Shown one piece after another: positions 61,557 to 64,000 of a stretch of DNA of 64,000 bases. The stretch's first letter is position 1, and every line of letters starts with the position of its first letter. Origin of the DNA: Maribacter sp. (lineage in GTDB: Bacteria > Bacteroidota > Bacteroidia > Flavobacteriales > Flavobacteriaceae). The position numbers and the translations under genes were made by a program. Location of the stretch: positions 120,792 to 184,791 of the forward strand of contig JAHDDL010000002.1 of assembly GCA_020629415.1 (NCBI GenBank), written 5' to 3'. Below the pieces are notes generated by a model, which worked only from the letters and a program-made list of their open reading frames with translations, was not told the DNA's origin and searched no databases.

Positions 61557-62339
61557 ATGAAAAACAACAGAAGAGACTTTATTAAGAAATCAACCATTTT
61601 AGGAGCGGCAGGTGCAACAATACCTGCCATAGGCTTTGTTAATAAAAAAGAACCAAAGACCGATAGACCCAAAGTTCTTTTTTTTGATGTCAACGAAACT
61701 TTGTTGGATTTAACTGCCATGAAAGATAGCGTAGCCAAAGCCCTTAACGGCAGAAACGACCTGTTACCGCTATGGTTTACAACCATGTTACAGTACTCCT
61801 TGGTTTCCACGGTTGCCAATCAATACAATGATTTTGCCATTATAGGCGCGGCTGCCTTACAAATGGTTGCTGCCAACAATGGTATTAAACTTAGTCATGA
61901 AGAAGCTAAAAAATCAATTGTTGATCCTATCCGTTCGCTACCCGCACACCCTGAAGTTGCTTCCTCATTGCAGCGCTTAAAAGATGCCGGCTATACTTTA
62001 GTTTCATTCACAAATTCATCCAATAAAGGTGTTGAAACACAATTTAAAAATGCAGGACTCACCAAGTATTTTGATCAACGTTTAAGCATTGAGGATATGG
62101 GCAAGTTTAAACCACATGTAGATGCATATAATTGGGCAGCCAGAAAAATGAACATCAAACCAGAGGAATGCTTATTGGTAGCGGCCCATGGTTGGGATAT
62201 TTCTGGAGCATTATGGGCCGGCTGGAGAGGAGCATTCATTAGTAGACCAGGTGCGCAATTGTATCCACTTTCCCCTTCCCCAGAAATAAATGAACAAAAC
62301 TTGAAACTGGTTGCCGATAGACTTATCAGCCTACCATAA
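61557..62339 (+). CDS. Type II haloacid dehalogenase-like HAD protein with Tat signal
   Basis: 260 residues. The twin-arginine signal KNNRRDFIKKSTILGAAGAT (3-22) predicts folded export. The HAD core: FFDVNETLLDL (nucleophile Asp44), SFTNSSNKGVETQ (Ser/Asn motif II), GKFKPHVDAYNWAARKM (Lys motif III), and VAAHGWDISGALWAGW (motif IV). Haloacid dehalogenase type II replaces C2-halogen by OH in 2-halo acids, a reaction that would suit a marine organism. Activity is not proven from sequence. Confidence 0.87.
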   Translation: MKNNRRDFIKKSTILGAAGATIPAIGFVNKKEPKTDRPKVLFFDVNETLLDLTAMKDSVAKALNGRNDLLPLWFTTMLQYSLVSTVANQYNDFAIIGAAALQMVAANNGIKLSHEEAKKSIVDPIRSLPAHPEVASSLQRLKDAGYTLVSFTNSSNKGVETQFKNAGLTKYFDQRLSIEDMGKFKPHVDAYNWAARKMNIKPEECLLVAAHGWDISGALWAGWRGAFISRPGAQLYPLSPSPEINEQNLKLVADRLISLP

Positions 62340-62407
62340 GCTTAAAACATTTATCTAGTTACATCTAAATAATCATAAACAAATTACAAGAAACTATACC
62401 TATCATC

Positions 62408-63220
62408 ATGAATTATAAAATTTCAAGCCTAATTTTTCTTAGCATATTAACTTTCTCTTGTAAAAACGATAAAGTACAGCATGAGGAAACTGTTACATCT
62501 ACATATAAAAACAAAGGACATGAACTTGTCTCTAAAATGATTGAAAAAGTAGGTGATTACAAAACTTTAAGAAATAAGAAGGATGTAGTTTACACCTATA
62601 CCTACCAAACGCCCGATGGCAAAACCGATACAACAACCGAAAAATACATTTTTGACGGTGAATTATCTTATGGAAAATATGAAAAACACCAGAGAACCTT
62701 AAGTAATTTTGATGGTCCCATTGAACAAGGATATAACGGACAGGAATATTGGCTAAAGCATAATGGAAATATCATAGAAGATTCTGTAGCCCTAAAAAGA
62801 GTCGCTTTCAATAGACCTACTAATTTCTATTGGTTTACCATGTTTCAAAAATTATTAGATCCCGGGGTAACATATGAATATTTAGGGGAGAAAACTGTGG
62901 ATGATAAGAACTATGACATTGTTAAGGTATTGTTCGACTTTGGTAACTCCAAACCGACCGACATCTATCAATTGTATATCAACAAGAATACAATGCTAGT
63001 AGACCAATTCTTATTTACCGTTGCGGATTTTGGAGTTATGGAAACTCCTAACTTAATGGTATTGGAATATGAAAAAGTAGACGACATGCTTATTCCTACT
63101 AAACGTCAATATAAAAAATCTTCATGGAATGCCGATGTAACGGATGCTCCTTGGATCAAGGTAAATTGGACCAACATTAAGTTTGATAATGGTTTAAAAC
63201 TTATTGATTTTCAGAAATAG
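62408..63220 (+). CDS. DUF6503 family lipoprotein
   Basis: 270 residues, lipoprotein signal (SILTFSCKND). The mature part has repeated beta strands with aromatic ends, similar to DUF6503 in Bacteroidota: VVYTYTYQTPDGKTDTTTEKY, FNRPTNFYWFTMFQKLLDPGV, QLYINKNTMLVDQFLFTVADF. It fits a LolA/outer-lipoprotein-like half-barrel; function unknown. Follows the HAD gene by 68 bases. Confidence 0.8.
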   Translation: MNYKISSLIFLSILTFSCKNDKVQHEETVTSTYKNKGHELVSKMIEKVGDYKTLRNKKDVVYTYTYQTPDGKTDTTTEKYIFDGELSYGKYEKHQRTLSNFDGPIEQGYNGQEYWLKHNGNIIEDSVALKRVAFNRPTNFYWFTMFQKLLDPGVTYEYLGEKTVDDKNYDIVKVLFDFGNSKPTDIYQLYINKNTMLVDQFLFTVADFGVMETPNLMVLEYEKVDDMLIPTKRQYKKSSWNADVTDAPWIKVNWTNIKFDNGLKLIDFQK

Positions 63221-63416
63221 CACTGTGTTTTTGGCATTTTATTAAATATTTGTTCCTATATGTCACAAAACTGTACTACAAAACTGTTAAAAGGTGTGTT
63301 AGTTTGTATATAATTTAAATACATTGCACCCCTTGTTCAAACAGATGTAAGCATACGAAGTATTGGAACAGTATACTACATAAATTGTATTACAAACTTA
63401 ACTACCAACTCAGCTA

Positions 63417-64000
63417 ATGCCAACTACTCAAGATTATTCCGCATTAAAAAAATTAAACGAAGAGCAATTACCCGTTGCAAAACATAAATTACACGATTGG
63501 ACTCATTTTGCCGGTCTATATGCCGCCGAGCATGTAGCCGCAACTGAATTTGTTATTGGAGCTACTTTCGTAGCCCTTGGGGCAAAAACCATGGATATTA
63601 TTTTAGGGCTTCTGATCGGTAATATATTAGCGGTCTTAAGCTGGACGTTCATAACCTCCCCTATCGCCGTAGACACAAGATTAAGCTTGTATACCTACCT
63701 GAATAAAATTGCAGGGGATTCTATGACCAAGCTTTACAATTGGGCCAATGTCATTATTTTCTCCGTTATATCCGCAGCAATGATTACCGTATCTGCCACT
63801 GCGGTACGTTTTGCTTTTGACATTCCGGCACAACTTAATTGGTACCCCACCAATATGTGGTTTGTGGTCATTGTTTTTTGTGTTGGTCTGGTGGTTGTAT
63901 CCATTGCTTTATATGGTTTTAACGCGGTATCCGAATTTTCTGGAATATGTGCGCCATGGTTATTTGTAATGTTTACCAGCGGTGCTATGGTTTTATTACC
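63417..64000 (+). CDS. NCS1 nucleobase:cation symporter (3' truncated)
   Basis: Starts at ATG 63417 and runs off the window after about 194 residues. The N-terminus TTQDYSALKKLNEEQLPVAKHK is followed by helices with GLYAAEHVAATEFVIGA, LLIGNILAVLSWTFITSPIAVDTR and MTKLYNWANVIIFSVISAAM. The pattern and the early conserved helices match the NCS1 purine/cytosine permease family (codB-like). Substrate (cytosine, allantoin, hydantoin or thiamin precursors) cannot be set from this part. Confidence 0.82.
   Translation, partial: MPTTQDYSALKKLNEEQLPVAKHKLHDWTHFAGLYAAEHVAATEFVIGATFVALGAKTMDIILGLLIGNILAVLSWTFITSPIAVDTRLSLYTYLNKIAGDSMTKLYNWANVIIFSVISAAMITVSATAVRFAFDIPAQLNWYPTNMWFVVIVFCVGLVVVSIALYGFNAVSEFSGICAPWLFVMFTSGAMVLL

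Noticed and set aside
1..64000. CRISPR arrays, insertion sequences, prophage genes, rRNA
   Set aside because: I found no regular direct-repeat array, transposase, integrase, phage structural gene or rRNA in any part.

Overview
The window looks like chromosomal DNA from a marine-type member of the family Flavobacteriaceae (phylum Bacteroidota). The DNA is AT-rich. Promoters have the Bacteroidota form TTTG / 18-20 bases / TAnnTTTG (before both tRNAs, HU and the PIG-L operon). Start codons lack Shine-Dalgarno sequences. The gene content also fits the phylum: BshB1 (bacillithiol), a very large fused ResB-CcsA protein, DUF4290, DUF2911, DUF6340, DUF6503 and DUF6428. The genus cannot be fixed from this sequence alone.

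Layout. 1-9.1 kb: end of an M28 peptidase, tRNA-His, two tandem TPR histidine kinases, bshB1 plus a trans-sulfuration enzyme, and an M14 carboxypeptidase lipoprotein. 9.1-15.9 kb: the cytochrome c biogenesis fusion, then a DUF2520 - KdsC-like - Maf - lipoprotein - MscS operon. 15.9-21.5 kb: a tight operon of PIG-L deacetylase, an unannotated 37-residue membrane protein, an SSS symporter and galactokinase. 21.6-29.8 kb: secreted proteins, an SRPBCC - SDR - photolyase operon, a DUF6340 gene broken by a stop codon, an M20 amidohydrolase and a frameshifted membrane protein. 29.8-38.2 kb is a housekeeping core: DUF493 - DUF4290 - murA, AAA ATPase - recQ - fmt, HU, YqgE, an aminotransferase, a START-like protein and tRNA-Met. 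38.3-45.3 kb: transporter, exo/endonuclease-like protein, beta-barrel protein, DUF3095, small stress-type proteins and an ABC-F ATPase.

45.4-55.6 kb is an accessory stretch rich in small secreted proteins and damaged genes. It holds a frameshifted DJ-1/PfpI lipoprotein that has also lost its catalytic Cys, an AraC regulator with membrane helices, an NTF2-DJ-1 fusion, an alpha/beta hydrolase-TPR fusion, a frameshifted cytosolic protein, a CBM48-HhH fusion, a frameshifted membrane cyclase, and an in-frame chimera of an RND efflux adaptor with the C-terminal part of a TolC-type protein. 55.7-59.4 kb: an AraC regulator and an arsenic operon (arsR - DUF6428 - arsenate-reductase-like phosphatase - ACR3) with two near-identical palindromes that are likely ArsR operators. 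59.6-64 kb: MBL-fold hydrolase, TetR regulator, Tat-exported HAD dehalogenase, DUF6503 lipoprotein and the start of an NCS1 permease.

The least expected signals are the efflux adaptor-TolC chimera, a 105-base intergenic repeat present twice (8964 and 46231), the single-transmembrane mini-protein overlapping the SSS symporter operon, an SDR lacking its catalytic Tyr beside a photolyase, and the set of one-base A/T-run frameshifts. The frameshifts may be real decay or residual assembly errors. I saw no CRISPR array, insertion sequence, prophage or rRNA.
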